Below are positions 16,913 through 26,211 of a DNA stretch of 64,000 nt, in pieces. The notes beneath the pieces were generated by a model. It was not told the origin of the DNA. It saw only the letters and a program-made list of their open reading frames with translations, and searched no databases. This DNA is from an uncultured Roseicyclus sp. GTDB taxonomy: Bacteria > Pseudomonadota > Alphaproteobacteria > Rhodobacterales > Rhodobacteraceae. The stretch is from positions 401,400 to 465,399 of the forward strand of contig CANLEH010000003.1 of NCBI GenBank assembly GCA_947489665.1, in the 5' to 3' direction. Positions within the stretch are counted from its first letter, which is position 1. The number at the start of each line of letters is the position of its first letter. The translations under genes were made by a program, and so were the position numbers.

Positions 16913-19777
16913 ATGGCCTATCAGACCCGCAGCGGACGTGAACCGCTTCTGGACGGACACATGCACGACATTCTTGTCCGTCGCGGACGAGAGATGATCG
17001 GCATGGCGCTGGTCGGCCTGGGTCTGGCCCTGGCTGCCTTGTTGTGGAGCTATGTTCCCGAAGATCCCAACTGGATGGCCGCGACTGATGCGCAGCCTGA
17101 AAATCTGTTGGGGCGTGGCGGGGCGTCCGTGGCCGCGGTTCTCATCATGATCATGGGCTTTGCAGCGTGGGTTCTGCCTGCTGCTGCGCTGGCTTGGGGT
17201 GCGCGTTTTCTGTTTCACCGTGGTCAGGAACGTGCCCTTGGCCGCGTCCTGTTCTTGCCTATCGCAATTGCTTTGGCTGCGATCTATGCGGCAAGCCATG
17301 TGCCACCGCAAGTGTGGCCACATAACTTTGGGGCCGGTGGTCTGTTCGGCGACACGATCCTTGGCGCGCTGCTAAGTGCGATGCCGTTCGCGCCGCAGGT
17401 TGGCATCAAGATTGCGGCTTTCGGGGCGTTCGTGGCGATGGCCGTGTTGGTGCTTTACGTACTTGGCGTGACCAAGCGTGAGTTCGGGCTGACCCTGCGA
17501 TTCCTGCTTGTCGGGATGGTCGCCACGGGTTCTGCCGTCATGGTCATGATGCGTAGCCTTGGGCGCGGTGTGGGGCAGGGGGCCGGTGCGACGGCCCATG
17601 CGATCCAAGCGGCTCGTGCTGCCCGGGCCGAGGCGCGCGCGAATGCGCCGGTTGCCGCAGCCGCCGCCGCCGAGCCGCGCGTTCATCGTGCTGAAGTGCC
17701 GGTGGAGCAAGACTTTGAGGTTGTTGATGACCCTTACGCGCAGCCCGCCCCTGCTGCACAGCCAACGGGTCTGTTCGCCCGGATGCCGCGCCTGATGCGT
17801 GATGCCGAGCCGCCGCTGGAGGCGCCATTGCCCGAGGCTGATCCGGTTCTGGCCGAAGACTTGCATGGCGCACCTGTCGGTGAAGAACGCGTGCGGTCCC
17901 GCATCTCGGACGCCATTCGCGCCCGAGTGCGGCCTTCAGCACCGGAATCCAAGGGCAACACAATTGCCGAGATCGCGGCCCGTGCCCGCGTCACGCCTGG
18001 AACGCCTTCCAAGGTGCCCGGTTTGAACCGCGCTGAGCCGCCCCTGACCGCCGCCCATGCTGCGCCGCAAGAGGCCCCCATGGCCGAGGTTGAGCCGGTT
18101 GAATTGCATCAGCCCGAGCCGGAACCGATCCCCGCAGCACCTGCGCCACAGCCGGGTATCCAGCGACGAGTCGTGCAGCAACCGGCCCGCAAGGCGCCCG
18201 CGCAATCGAGGCAGGCCAAGGCCGATAGCCAGCCTTCGCTGCCCCTGTCCGAGCCGGAGCCTTATGAGTTTCCGCCACTAACGCTTTTGACCAATCCGGT
18301 CACGATTGAACGCCATCACTTGTCCGATGAAGCGCTGGAAGAGAATGCTCGGATGCTGGAGAACGTGCTGGATGACTACGGCGTGAAGGGTGAGATCGTC
18401 TCGGTTCGCCCCGGTCCCGTTGTCACGATGTATGAGCTTGAGCCCGCGCCGGGCCTGAAGGCTTCCCGTGTAATCGGCCTCGCAGACGATATTGCACGTT
18501 CGATGTCGGCACTGTCGGCTCGTGTTTCGACCGTTCCGGGTCGCACGGTGATTGGCATCGAACTGCCGAACCAGAACCGCGAGATGGTGGTGCTGCGAGA
18601 GATGCTGTCCCACCGCGATTTCGGGGACGGCAACCACAAGCTGCCGTTGGCGCTCGGTAAGGACATCGGCGGGGAGCCGATCATCGCGAACCTTGCGAAG
18701 ATGCCCCACCTTCTGATCGCGGGGACGACCGGTTCCGGTAAATCCGTGGCGATCAACACGATGATCCTGTCGCTGCTTTACAAACTGAAGCCCGAAGATT
18801 GCCGGATGATCATGATCGACCCGAAGATGCTGGAACTCTCCGTCTATGACGGCATCCCGCATCTGCTGTCGCCGGTGGTGACGGACCCGAAGAAGGCCGT
18901 TGTGGCCCTGAAGTGGACCGTGGGCGAGATGGAGGAGCGGTACCGCAAGATGTCCAAGATGGGCGTCCGCAACATCGATGGCTACAATGGACGTGTGAAA
19001 GACGCGCTCGACAAGGGTGAGATGTTCTCGCGCACGTTCCAGACGGGCTTTGACGATGAAACCGGTGAGCCGGTGTTCGAGACCGAGGAATATCTGCCCG
19101 AAAAAATGCCCTACATCGTCGTCGTTGTGGATGAGATGGCTGACCTGATGATGGTCGCGGGCAAAGAGATCGAGGCCTGCATCCAGCGTCTTGCACAGAT
19201 GGCGCGGGCCTCTGGCATCCACCTTGTGATGGCCACGCAGCGGCCCTCGGTCGACGTGATCACCGGCACGATCAAGGCGAACTTCCCGACGCGGATTTCG
19301 TTCCACGTGACGTCAAAGGTCGACAGTCGCACCATCCTGGGGGAGATGGGCGCAGAGCAACTGCTGGGCATGGGCGACATGCTCTACATGGCGGGGGGAT
19401 CGAAGATCACCCGCGTGCACGGGCCGTTCTGTTCCGATGAGGAAGTGGAAGAGATTGTCCGCCACCTGAAATCCTTCGGGCCGCCGGAATACGCGACCAG
19501 CGTTCTCGATGGACCCGCGGAAGACAAAGAAGCGGATATCGATGCGGTTCTGGGCCTGAACACGGGTGGCAATACGACTGGCGAAGATGCGCTTTACGAT
19601 CAGGCGGTCGCGGTTGTCGTAAAAGACCGGAAGTGTTCGACCAGCTACATCCAGCGTAAACTTGGCATCGGCTATAACAAGGCCGCGCGGTTGGTGGAGC
19701 AGATGGAAGAACAAGGTCTGGTCTCAGCCGCCAACCATGTCGGCAAGCGCGAGATTCTCGTGCCCGAACAGGAATGA
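16913..19777 (+). CDS. ftsK: DNA translocase FtsK
   Basis: FtsK links division to chromosome segregation by pumping DNA at the septum and activating XerCD at dif. The 954-residue protein has about four N-terminal membrane segments (residues 25-210), a Pro/Ala/Glu-rich linker (about 215-450), and the alpha-beta motor with Walker A GTTGSGKS (about 603-610) and Walker [12 protein letters not shown] (about 735-745). A C-terminal winged-helix gamma domain (about 885-950, [20 protein letters not shown]) reads KOPS sites. All parts are intact. Downstream lolA, with one gene between, follows the ftsK-lolA order known from other proteobacteria. Confidence 0.97.
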   Translation: MAYQTRSGREPLLDGHMHDILVRRGREMIGMALVGLGLALAALLWSYVPEDPNWMAATDAQPENLLGRGGASVAAVLIMIMGFAAWVLPAAALAWGARFLFHRGQERALGRVLFLPIAIALAAIYAASHVPPQVWPHNFGAGGLFGDTILGALLSAMPFAPQVGIKIAAFGAFVAMAVLVLYVLGVTKREFGLTLRFLLVGMVATGSAVMVMMRSLGRGVGQGAGATAHAIQAARAARAEARANAPVAAAAAAEPRVHRAEVPVEQDFEVVDDPYAQPAPAAQPTGLFARMPRLMRDAEPPLEAPLPEADPVLAEDLHGAPVGEERVRSRISDAIRARVRPSAPESKGNTIAEIAARARVTPGTPSKVPGLNRAEPPLTAAHAAPQEAPMAEVEPVELHQPEPEPIPAAPAPQPGIQRRVVQQPARKAPAQSRQAKADSQPSLPLSEPEPYEFPPLTLLTNPVTIERHHLSDEALEENARMLENVLDDYGVKGEIVSVRPGPVVTMYELEPAPGLKASRVIGLADDIARSMSALSARVSTVPGRTVIGIELPNQNREMVVLREMLSHRDFGDGNHKLPLALGKDIGGEPIIANLAKMPHLLIAGTTGSGKSVAINTMILSLLYKLKPEDCRMIMIDPKMLELSVYDGIPHLLSPVVTDPKKAVVALKWTVGEMEERYRKMSKMGVRNIDGYNGRVKDALDKGEMFSRTFQTGFDDETGEPVFETEEYLPEKMPYIVVVVDEMADLMMVAGKEIEACIQRLAQMARASGIHLVMATQRPSVDVITGTIKANFPTRISFHVTSKVDSRTILGEMGAEQLLGMGDMLYMAGGSKITRVHGPFCSDEEVEEIVRHLKSFGPPEYATSVLDGPAEDKEADIDAVLGLNTGGNTTGEDALYDQAVAVVVKDRKCSTSYIQRKLGIGYNKAARLVEQMEEQGLVSAANHVGKREILVPEQE

Positions 19778-19994
19778 GGGGCGCATTTGGAAGCTTGAAA
19801 AAAGGCATTAAGTCTCTGTAATTCTTCTCAAACGTCGGTCCGGAAAAACAGTTGTAGACCATGTCGACGGATCTGCGAGACGATGGCGGATTTTGGCTGT
19901 TCCGCCCAAATTCAACGGCGCGGCAATTGCGAGGGTGACGGAGTCTGCTAGCCTTGCAAGACCCACACCACACAAACCCGCTGGAGAGACGAAC

Positions 19995-20543
19995 ATGCAC
20001 CGTTGCATCATTCCGCTCATCCTCGGACTTGCGCTGGTCGCGCCAGCCAATGCGCAAGATTCCATGACCCTGACGAGCAACGACATCGCGGAAGGGGAGC
20101 GATTGTCGGATACGTTCGTCTATGACGGCTTCGGCTGCACGGGCGAAAACCTTTCCCCCGCTTTCGTGTGGAGCGATGCGCCAGAGGGCACCGAGAGTTT
20201 TGCCTTTACAGTCTTCGATCCAGACGCCCCGCGTGATGGCGGATGGTGGCATTGGCTGGCCTTCGACATCCCTGCGGATGTCGCCGCGCTCGACCAGGGC
20301 GCGGGGTCTGACGATGGTGCGATGCCACCCGGTACGGTCCAAAGCGTGACGGATTTTGGCGAGACGGGATATGATGGCTCCTGTCCACCAAGAGGGCAGG
20401 AGCATCGCTACGAATTCACGGTCTATGCGCTTGGTGTGGCGTCACTGGGGCTATCTGCCGAGGCAAGACCGGCAGATGTGCAGGCAACCATCGAAGACCA
20501 TGCTTTGGGCTCGGCGCGCATCACGGCGAGGTATGGAAGATAA
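19995..20543 (+). CDS. YbhB/YbcL (PEBP-like) family protein, exported
   Basis: The phosphatidylethanolamine-binding-protein fold; bacterial members have no proven function. The 182-residue product starts at ATG 19995 (site GGAGAGA) with a signal peptide cleaved about residue 20 (LVAPANA). Family hallmarks follow: FGCTGENLSPAFVW (about 42-55), FDPDAPRDGGWWHWLAF (about 73-90) and GYDGSCPPRGQEHRYEF (about 132-148). It sits between ftsK and lolA, co-oriented, with over 100 bases on each side, so it may have its own promoter. Confidence 0.9.
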   Translation: MHRCIIPLILGLALVAPANAQDSMTLTSNDIAEGERLSDTFVYDGFGCTGENLSPAFVWSDAPEGTESFAFTVFDPDAPRDGGWWHWLAFDIPADVAALDQGAGSDDGAMPPGTVQSVTDFGETGYDGSCPPRGQEHRYEFTVYALGVASLGLSAEARPADVQATIEDHALGSARITARYGR

Positions 20544-20662
20544 AGAGCGGGCAACACAGGCGTCACGCGCCTTTGAAGGCCGGTTTTCCACCACTGTTAT
20601 CGTATAGCGACCCGGCTATGCCTATATTTTGGGTAAGCAACTCGAATCGGAGAGAAATCCCC

Positions 20663-21280
20663 ATGCCGATCACACGACGCACCCTGCTGGGTGCCACCGC
20701 CGCCGCAACCTCTGCCTCGCTTCTGGGCGTGAGGGCGGCCCATGCCAACGCCATTCCTCTGGGCCAGCTGTCGAGCTACCTCAACGGTATTGCGACGGCG
20801 CAAAGCCCGTTCACGCAGATCAATTCGGACGGGTCGGTCTCAACAGGGACAGTGTTCATCCATCGCCCGGGCCGGGTTCGGTTCGAATATGATGGGGAAG
20901 ACTTGCTGGTCATGGCCGGTGGCAGCCAAGTCGCGATCTTCGATGGCCGCGCCTCGGGCCCGCCCGAGCAATACCCGCTGAGCGAGACGCCGCTGCGCAT
21001 CATCCTGCAACGCAACGTGAACCTTGGCCAATCGGGCATGGTCAGCGAGCATTCGTTCGACGGCACGGCCACCCGCGTTGTCGCCCGTGACCCGGAGCGC
21101 CCGAATATCGGCTCCATCACACTGGTCTTCACGCCCAACCCGATTGAGCTGCGCCAGTGGATCATCACCGACGAAGGCGGTCAGCGCACAACCGTGGTGT
21201 TGGGCGGGCTTGAGACGGGCGGTTCAATCCCCGCCCGATACTTTGCGATTCAGCAAGAAATCAACGCGCGCGCGGGTTAA
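20663..21280 (+). CDS. lolA: Outer-membrane lipoprotein carrier protein LolA
   Basis: LolA ferries lipoproteins across the periplasm from LolCDE to the outer membrane. The 205-residue precursor has a signal with a twin-arginine-like start (MPITRRTLLGATAAATSASL) and cleavage after AHA or AHANA. The mature part shows SPFTQINSDGSVSTGTVFIHRPGRVRFEYD, the classic half-barrel strands, and the ITLVFTPNPIELRQW core. ATG 20663 has GGAGAGA upstream; the ORF's earlier start (20573) has no support. It ends tail-to-tail with the lytic transglycosylase, sharing TTAA. Confidence 0.93.
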   Translation: MPITRRTLLGATAAATSASLLGVRAAHANAIPLGQLSSYLNGIATAQSPFTQINSDGSVSTGTVFIHRPGRVRFEYDGEDLLVMAGGSQVAIFDGRASGPPEQYPLSETPLRIILQRNVNLGQSGMVSEHSFDGTATRVVARDPERPNIGSITLVFTPNPIELRQWIITDEGGQRTTVVLGGLETGGSIPARYFAIQQEINARAG

Positions 21281-21852
21281 CAGCGCTCAAGCTGCTGGCG
21301 ATACATCTCGGCGCGTTGTTCAACGCGCGTGGCGACATCCAGAAGCCAAGGCTTTGAATTGTACGACCCACGCGCGTAGCCCGTATGCCCTTCGTGATAG
21401 GCCAGGTATTGGCGGCGCGTGTCATCTAGCGGGATGTTGTTCCGCTCCAGCGTCAGGTTCATGTACCAGCCCATGAAATCCGTGGCGTCGTCAATGTCGG
21501 TGCGGCGCGCGCGGGGGCGGCCCTCGGCCTCCTGATACTCTTCCCATGTCCCATCAAGCGCTTGGCTGTAGCCGATGGCCGAGCTTTGGCGACCCATCGG
21601 GATTACGCCTAATGCATAACGGAAGGGCGGGCGAATATCGCCGTCAAACCGGCTTTCCTGATGAATGATTGCCATCTGCACGTGCACCGGCACATTCCAG
21701 CGCCGCTCTGTCCGGCGCATGGCGCGGCCATAATTCGGCCGTTCGCGGATCAGCGCACAGGCATCATCCAGATTGCGGGGAGATTCGAATTCGCGCGAAC
21801 CGCACGCGCTGACAAGGGCCACAAGGCCCAAGGTAAACGTTCGTCTGTACAT
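21277..21852 (-). CDS. Lytic transglycosylase-like lipoprotein (SLT domain)
   Basis: This is a peptidoglycan lytic enzyme of the SLT/goose-lysozyme-like fold. The 191-residue precursor has a lipobox LVSACG (Cys17). The catalytic Glu is probably Glu66 in AIIHQESRFDG, followed by the substrate-groove segments AIGYSQALDGTWEEY and LAYHEGHTGYARG. It is distinct from MltC/EmtA in length but similar in motifs. ATG 21852 gives the clean lipoprotein signal; the longer ORF start (22134) reaches antisense into the AEC gene and is rejected. The gene overlaps lolA's end by four bases. Confidence 0.85.
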   Translation of the reverse strand: MYRRTFTLGLVALVSACGSREFESPRNLDDACALIRERPNYGRAMRRTERRWNVPVHVQMAIIHQESRFDGDIRPPFRYALGVIPMGRQSSAIGYSQALDGTWEEYQEAEGRPRARRTDIDDATDFMGWYMNLTLERNNIPLDDTRRQYLAYHEGHTGYARGSYNSKPWLLDVATRVEQRAEMYRQQLERC

Positions 21853-21938
21853 GGGCCTGCTCTGCCTCTGGTGCCGATTTTTCGACGTTGTGGATAAGTA
21901 TAGCGGAAAAAGCCGCGCAGGAAAACTGGCGGAATGCC

Positions 21939-22826
21939 TCAGTTGGCGAGCAGAAACGACAATGTGACCGGCAGGGTGGCTATGGCCAGCAGAGTGGAGA
22001 TGACGACGAGGCCTGCCACGGCCTCGGGCGCCTGCTTGTAGCGCTCGGCCAGAAGGTAGGAGGTCACGCCAACAGGCGTTGCCATCTGCAGGATCAAGAC
22101 GGCAGCCGACAGGCCAGTCAGGCCAAGGGCCCACACGGCCATAAGGGCCGCTGCAAGTCCGATCGCCAGCTTGGCGAGCGACAGACCAATCGCCATCAAA
22201 GCCCCGGCGGGTTTCAGCCGAGCGACGGCTGCCCCGAGTGTCAGCAGCATCAACGGAATGCCCATCTGACCCATCAATCCCAACGCGTTCATCGCAACCT
22301 CTGGCGGGGACAGGTCAAGCGTTAGGAACACGACGCCGAGGACCGATGCCCAAAGGATCGGCTCCTTCAACACGCGCAACGGATTGGCGGTACCTGCCAC
22401 CATCCACAGACCAAAGGTGAACATTGCAATGGCCATGATGGCAAAGACCACGACTGCCAGGCCAAGGCCTAGATCGCCAAAAGCGAACAGCGCCAAAGGC
22501 AGGCCCAAATTGCCCGTATTGCCGAAGGTCAGCGGGGCAAGGAAAGCGCGCACATTCTGCCCGGTCAGCCGCAAAAGGCCCAGAACCAGCACCGCCGCCA
22601 CCCCGTAAGCCAGGGCCGTGGCCGCCCCCAGCGACAAGACTGCGCCCGCGTCAATATCCGCCTCAACCAAAGCCGTGAAGATCAGACAGGGCACAGCAAA
22701 TGTCATCGCAAGCCGGGTCACAAACTCCGTCGGATAGTCGTAACCCAACCGCACCCAGCCAAAGCCAGCGGCGCCCAGAAGGAACACAGGGGCCGTGATC
22801 TCAAGCACTGTTAGGGCAAGGTTCAC
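21939..22826 (-). CDS. AEC-family transporter
   Basis: A 295-residue inner-membrane protein with about ten hydrophobic segments, of the auxin efflux carrier / malonate-permease (AEC, Mem_trans) family. Typical motifs are the FGNTGNLGLPLALFAFG segment (about 101-117) and the C-terminal LQMATPVGVTSYLLAERY (about 245-262). Substrates are usually small organic anions; here none can be assigned. It is divergent from hspQ, with 87 bases between. Confidence 0.9.
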   Translation of the reverse strand: MNLALTVLEITAPVFLLGAAGFGWVRLGYDYPTEFVTRLAMTFAVPCLIFTALVEADIDAGAVLSLGAATALAYGVAAVLVLGLLRLTGQNVRAFLAPLTFGNTGNLGLPLALFAFGDLGLGLAVVVFAIMAIAMFTFGLWMVAGTANPLRVLKEPILWASVLGVVFLTLDLSPPEVAMNALGLMGQMGIPLMLLTLGAAVARLKPAGALMAIGLSLAKLAIGLAAALMAVWALGLTGLSAAVLILQMATPVGVTSYLLAERYKQAPEAVAGLVVISTLLAIATLPVTLSFLLAN

Positions 22827-22913
22827 AGACTGTTTCCCTTAGATTCCGCGTCTCGGCATGGACAAACCGCGCCCGTTTTCGTTAACAAACAGGCTACTAC
22901 CCGGGGGCAAGCC

Positions 22914-23240
22914 ATGCTTGAGACACACGCCAAATACAATATCGGCCAGGTGGTTCGGCACCGCAAACACCCCTTTCGTGGGGTGGTTTTCGACATCGAT
23001 GCCGAATTCTCGAACACCGATGAATGGTACGAAGCGATTCCGGAAGAGGCGCGGCCTCGGAAGGAGCAGCCATTCTACCACCTGCTCGCTGAGAATGATC
23101 AAACCTACTACGTGGCCTATGTGTCCGAGCAGAACCTGATCCCGGACGAGACCGGAGAGCCGGTGGGCCACCCCGATCTACCTGATCTATTCGGCGATTT
23201 TCAGGACGGGCACTATCCGCTGGAATATCAGCTGAACTGA
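22914..23240 (+). CDS. hspQ: Heat-shock protein HspQ
   Basis: HspQ (YccV) is a small hemimethylated-DNA-binding-like beta protein that in enterobacteria acts as a specificity enhancer of Lon protease. The 108-residue protein has the family core KYNIGQVVRHRKHPFRGVVFDIDAEF and PFYHLLAENDQTYYVAYVSEQNL. A GGGGGCAAG stretch precedes the ATG. I saw no clear sigma-32-type promoter in the 87-base upstream gap. It ends seven bases from mlaC, which points the other way. Confidence 0.93.
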   Translation: MLETHAKYNIGQVVRHRKHPFRGVVFDIDAEFSNTDEWYEAIPEEARPRKEQPFYHLLAENDQTYYVAYVSEQNLIPDETGEPVGHPDLPDLFGDFQDGHYPLEYQLN

Positions 23241-23247
23241 GCCTCGA

Positions 23248-23862
23248 TTAGGCCAGGGTGCGCAGATGCTGTGTCAGCGCGTCGATGGATCCGCCGCGTG
23301 CCTCCAACATCGCCCCAATTTCCGTTCGTTCCGAGATCATCAGGTTTACGCCTGCGATGATCAGGTTGAAAAAGCGTGGGCTGCCCGACCCGTCGGACAC
23401 AAGCCAGCGCAACTCGAACGGGGCCTCGCCACGCAGGTTCACCGTGGTGATGACTTCAAAGAAAGACCGTACGGCGCGGGTGTTGTTGACGGTGATCGAA
23501 CCGCCGATGAACTCGCGGAACCGACGGCCATATTTGGCGGCAAAGTAATCCTGAAAGGCATCGGTGAAGGCGCGAAGCTGCGCATTGCTGGCTGATCGCG
23601 CGGGCGGCCCAAGGACCGAACGTGCGATGGTCGGCACGTCGGCGTAGGTCTGAAAAATTCGCTCGAACTCCCGCAGCATGGCGCCCTCGGATTGGCCCGA
23701 CGCGATCACACGGTTCACCTCGGCCACCGCCGCATCAACCAACGCTTGGGCTTGGCTCGCGTTCAACGCCTGCGCCTGTCTCGGCAGAAACGGAAGCGTC
23801 GTCCCGGCGAGGGCGGTGGAGAGAAAGGCGCGGCGGCGGAATTTGAGCAGGTTATTGGGCAT
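23248..23862 (-). CDS. mlaC: MlaC-family phospholipid-binding protein
   Basis: MlaC shuttles phospholipids between the outer-membrane MlaA complex and the inner-membrane MlaFEDB transporter. The 204-residue precursor has a twin-arginine-like signal (FRRRAFLSTALAG, cleavage near residue 32 after AQA). The mature domain shows FERIFQTYADVPTIARSVLG, FRAF-type helices and SFFEVITTVNLRGEAPFELRWLV. Its ATG lies inside the end of mlaA (11-base overlap), so translation is coupled. The mlaFED genes are not in the window. Confidence 0.88.
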   Translation of the reverse strand: MPNNLLKFRRRAFLSTALAGTTLPFLPRQAQALNASQAQALVDAAVAEVNRVIASGQSEGAMLREFERIFQTYADVPTIARSVLGPPARSASNAQLRAFTDAFQDYFAAKYGRRFREFIGGSITVNNTRAVRSFFEVITTVNLRGEAPFELRWLVSDGSGSPRFFNLIIAGVNLMISERTEIGAMLEARGGSIDALTQHLRTLA

Positions 23863-24694
23863 AGGGATCAAAATACGGGTCCGAGTAGGGGTCATAATAG
23901 GGATCGGCTGCAACGGCCGCGGCCGCGGCAGCAGGGTCATCCCCGGCGTAAGGGTCTTCGTAGACGATCGCATCGCCGCCCAGTTCGAACCGTCGCTGCT
24001 GCAAGTAGAGCGAGCGGAGTTGAGCGTAGCTATCGGCAGACTCGTAGAGGATCGAGTCGATGGTGCCGCCGAATTCGTAGCGGCTGTCGAGACCCGAGGC
24101 GACAGAGGTCGCCGTCAGGTAGTAGCTTTCTGGCGTGTCCACATGGTGGCGCAGCGGGTTCATGGCGAAGTCCACAACCATGCCAACCGTGTCGCGCGTC
24201 GTGGACGGGCCAAGCACGGGGTGCACGATGTAATCACCTTCTCCAAATCCATAGATATGCAGGGTTTCACCGAAATCAGTGGACTCGGCGGGTACGCCAA
24301 GCTCAGACGCAACATCGAACAGGCCGGCCAAACCAAGTGTCGAATTGATGGCAAACCGCAGGGTGTTCTGTGCGGCATCGCCAATGCGAAGTTGCAGCAG
24401 ATTGTTAATCACATAGCCGGGCTGGTTCAGGTTCGACGCGAAGTTTGAGACGCCGTCGCGCACAGGTTCAGGCACGGACGTGCCGTAGGCGTCAGAGGTC
24501 GGCCCCAGAACCGCTTGATCCAACGACAGATTGAATTCGTGTGCGGCGCGATTGCGCGCCTCGTATTGGTCTTCGACCTGATCGCCGGGGGGCAAGGTTG
24601 CCGGGCCACAAGCGGTGACCAGAAGGGTCAGCGCAACGATACCGACTGTGCTTGCCGAATGGATTGAAATCCGATTGCGCACAATATCCCCCAA
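23852..24694 (-). CDS. mlaA: MlaA/VacJ-family lipoprotein
   Basis: MlaA is the outer-membrane component that removes misplaced phospholipids from the outer leaflet. The 280-residue precursor has a lipobox LVTACG (Cys29). The core motifs are DQYEARNRAAHEFN (about 41-54), the NNLLQLRIGDA region, RFAINSTLGLAGLFDVASE and VHPVLGPSTTRDTVGM. The C-terminus (after about 250) is an Ala-rich linker followed by repeated DPY units, an unusual acidic-aromatic tail. mlaC overlaps its end. Confidence 0.92.
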   Translation of the reverse strand: MGDIVRNRISIHSASTVGIVALTLLVTACGPATLPPGDQVEDQYEARNRAAHEFNLSLDQAVLGPTSDAYGTSVPEPVRDGVSNFASNLNQPGYVINNLLQLRIGDAAQNTLRFAINSTLGLAGLFDVASELGVPAESTDFGETLHIYGFGEGDYIVHPVLGPSTTRDTVGMVVDFAMNPLRHHVDTPESYYLTATSVASGLDSRYEFGGTIDSILYESADSYAQLRSLYLQQRRFELGGDAIVYEDPYAGDDPAAAAAAVAADPYYDPYSDPYFDPYAQ

Positions 24695-24922
24695 TGCGGC
24701 GTGGTCCCGACTGCAAAGTTCGGAAACGGAAGCGTGTAATTATGGATATAGGGCAAGGTCGCGGGGCACGACACCTGAATTGTCGTTTCAAATGACAAGA
24801 CCGTGTGATTTGGGCGGATATCGTCTTATGCCACGCCCCTCTGGGGCTTCGGACGCCTCTTTCCCTTGGCGATAGTGCACCTTACGGTTCGCGCCGAATC
24901 CAAGGTTCAAGGGAGGCTCGAT

Positions 24923-25390
24923 ATGAGCGGAAATTTCGAAGCGCGTCTGGCGGAACTCGGCGTCACGTTGGGTGAGGCCACGGCGCCCGCCGCAAACTAT
25001 GTGCCGTTCGTTCAGGTGGGCGAAACGCTGTATGTCTCTGGCCAGATCAGCATGGAAAACGGTGAGATGATCACTGGAACAGTTGGTGCGGATCTCAGCG
25101 TAGAGCAGGGAGCCGCAGCAGCGCGGGTGTGCGGCATCAACCTGCTGGCCCAAGTCAAAGCGGCCTGTGGTGGCGATCTGGACCGCCTGGTGCGGGTCGT
25201 GAAGCTGACGGGCTTTGTGAACTCCACCCACGATTTCGGCCAGCAACCGGCGGTGATCAATGGCTGCTCCGATTTCCTTGTGGAGGCGTTGGGTGATGCC
25301 GGCCGTCATGCCCGCTCTGCTGTCAGTGCAGGTGCCTTGCCGTTCAACGTCGCGGTTGAAATCGAAGGCATCTTCCAGATCAAACCATGA
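24923..25390 (+). CDS. RidA/YjgF-family protein (lacks the deaminase Arg)
   Basis: Rid proteins form trimers; RidA hydrolyses reactive enamine/imine intermediates. This 155-residue member has the YVPFVQVGETLYVSGQISMENG segment and the C-terminal ALPFNVAVEIEGIFQI. The position of the catalytic Arg (Arg105 in RidA, in the xRLP motif) is Ala here (GALP), so RidA-like imine deaminase activity is doubtful. ATG 24923 has GGGAGG nine bases upstream. It overlaps the GDPD gene by four bases (ATGA), so the two are coupled. Confidence 0.88.
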   Translation: MSGNFEARLAELGVTLGEATAPAANYVPFVQVGETLYVSGQISMENGEMITGTVGADLSVEQGAAAARVCGINLLAQVKAACGGDLDRLVRVVKLTGFVNSTHDFGQQPAVINGCSDFLVEALGDAGRHARSAVSAGALPFNVAVEIEGIFQIKP

Positions 25391-26151
25391 CACTCGATCC
25401 CGCGTTTTTGACAATCCCGCTGGCCCATCGCGGGCTGCACGACCGTGCGAATGGTGTGATCGAGAATTCGATGGGCGCCGTGAAGGCCGCCATCGCGGCG
25501 GGCTACGGGATCGAGATTGATGTTCAGCTTGCCTCCGACAATGCCGCGATGGTGTTCCATGACGACCGGCTGGACCGCCTGACGGGCGAAAGCGGGCCGA
25601 TCCGTGGCTGGGCGTCCCGCGATCTGAGCAAATTGCGGCTGACCGGGTCCGACGAATGCGTGCCGACCTTGCCAGAGGTTTTGGATGTGGTTGCGGGGCA
25701 GGTCCCGCTGTTGATCGAGCTGAAGGACCAATCCGGTGGCACTGGCGTCGCAGCCGATGATCTGGAACGCGCCGTCGCGCGCGCGCTGGAGGGGTATCCC
25801 GGCCCTGTCGCCGTGATGTCGTTCAACCCGCATATGGTGGCCAATCTCGCCAAGCGCGCGCCGCAGGTGGTGCGCGGGATCACGACCGACGGCTATGCCG
25901 AAAAGGAATGGCCGGATCTGTCGCCCGATACGCTGCATCAATTGCGCGAGATTGCGGCCTTTGATCTGGTTGGCGCCAGCTTCATCAGCCACGATTGCCA
26001 TGACCTCAATGCCCCGCGTGTTCTGGATCTGAAGGCCAAGGGCGTGCCCATCTTGTGCTGGACCGTGAAATCGCCCGCGGATGAGGCAATGGTCCGAAAG
26101 GTTGCCGACAACATCACGTTCGAGGGGTATGCCGCACCGTTTCCGCGCTGA
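25387..26151 (+). CDS. Glycerophosphodiester phosphodiesterase
   Basis: GDPDs split glycerophosphodiesters from phospholipid head-group turnover into glycerol-3-phosphate and an alcohol. The 254-residue TIM-barrel protein has the catalytic signature LAHRGLHD (His14, Arg15), EIDVQL (Glu43, Asp45) and the second His58 in FHDD. The family-specific C-terminal CWTV appears near 221. There is no signal peptide, so it is cytoplasmic (UgpQ-like). It is coupled to the Rid-family gene. Confidence 0.92.
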   Translation: MTLDPAFLTIPLAHRGLHDRANGVIENSMGAVKAAIAAGYGIEIDVQLASDNAAMVFHDDRLDRLTGESGPIRGWASRDLSKLRLTGSDECVPTLPEVLDVVAGQVPLLIELKDQSGGTGVAADDLERAVARALEGYPGPVAVMSFNPHMVANLAKRAPQVVRGITTDGYAEKEWPDLSPDTLHQLREIAAFDLVGASFISHDCHDLNAPRVLDLKAKGVPILCWTVKSPADEAMVRKVADNITFEGYAAPFPR

Positions 26152-26211
26152 TCCGTTGACCAGCGCCCGTGCGAACCCATCTTTGGGATAAGCCAGATAT
26201 GGAGTGGCCTG

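Noticed and set aside
18278-19306. 342-codon minus-strand frame opposite ftsK
   Set aside because: Antisense to the conserved motor domain, His/Arg/Asp-rich, no motif.
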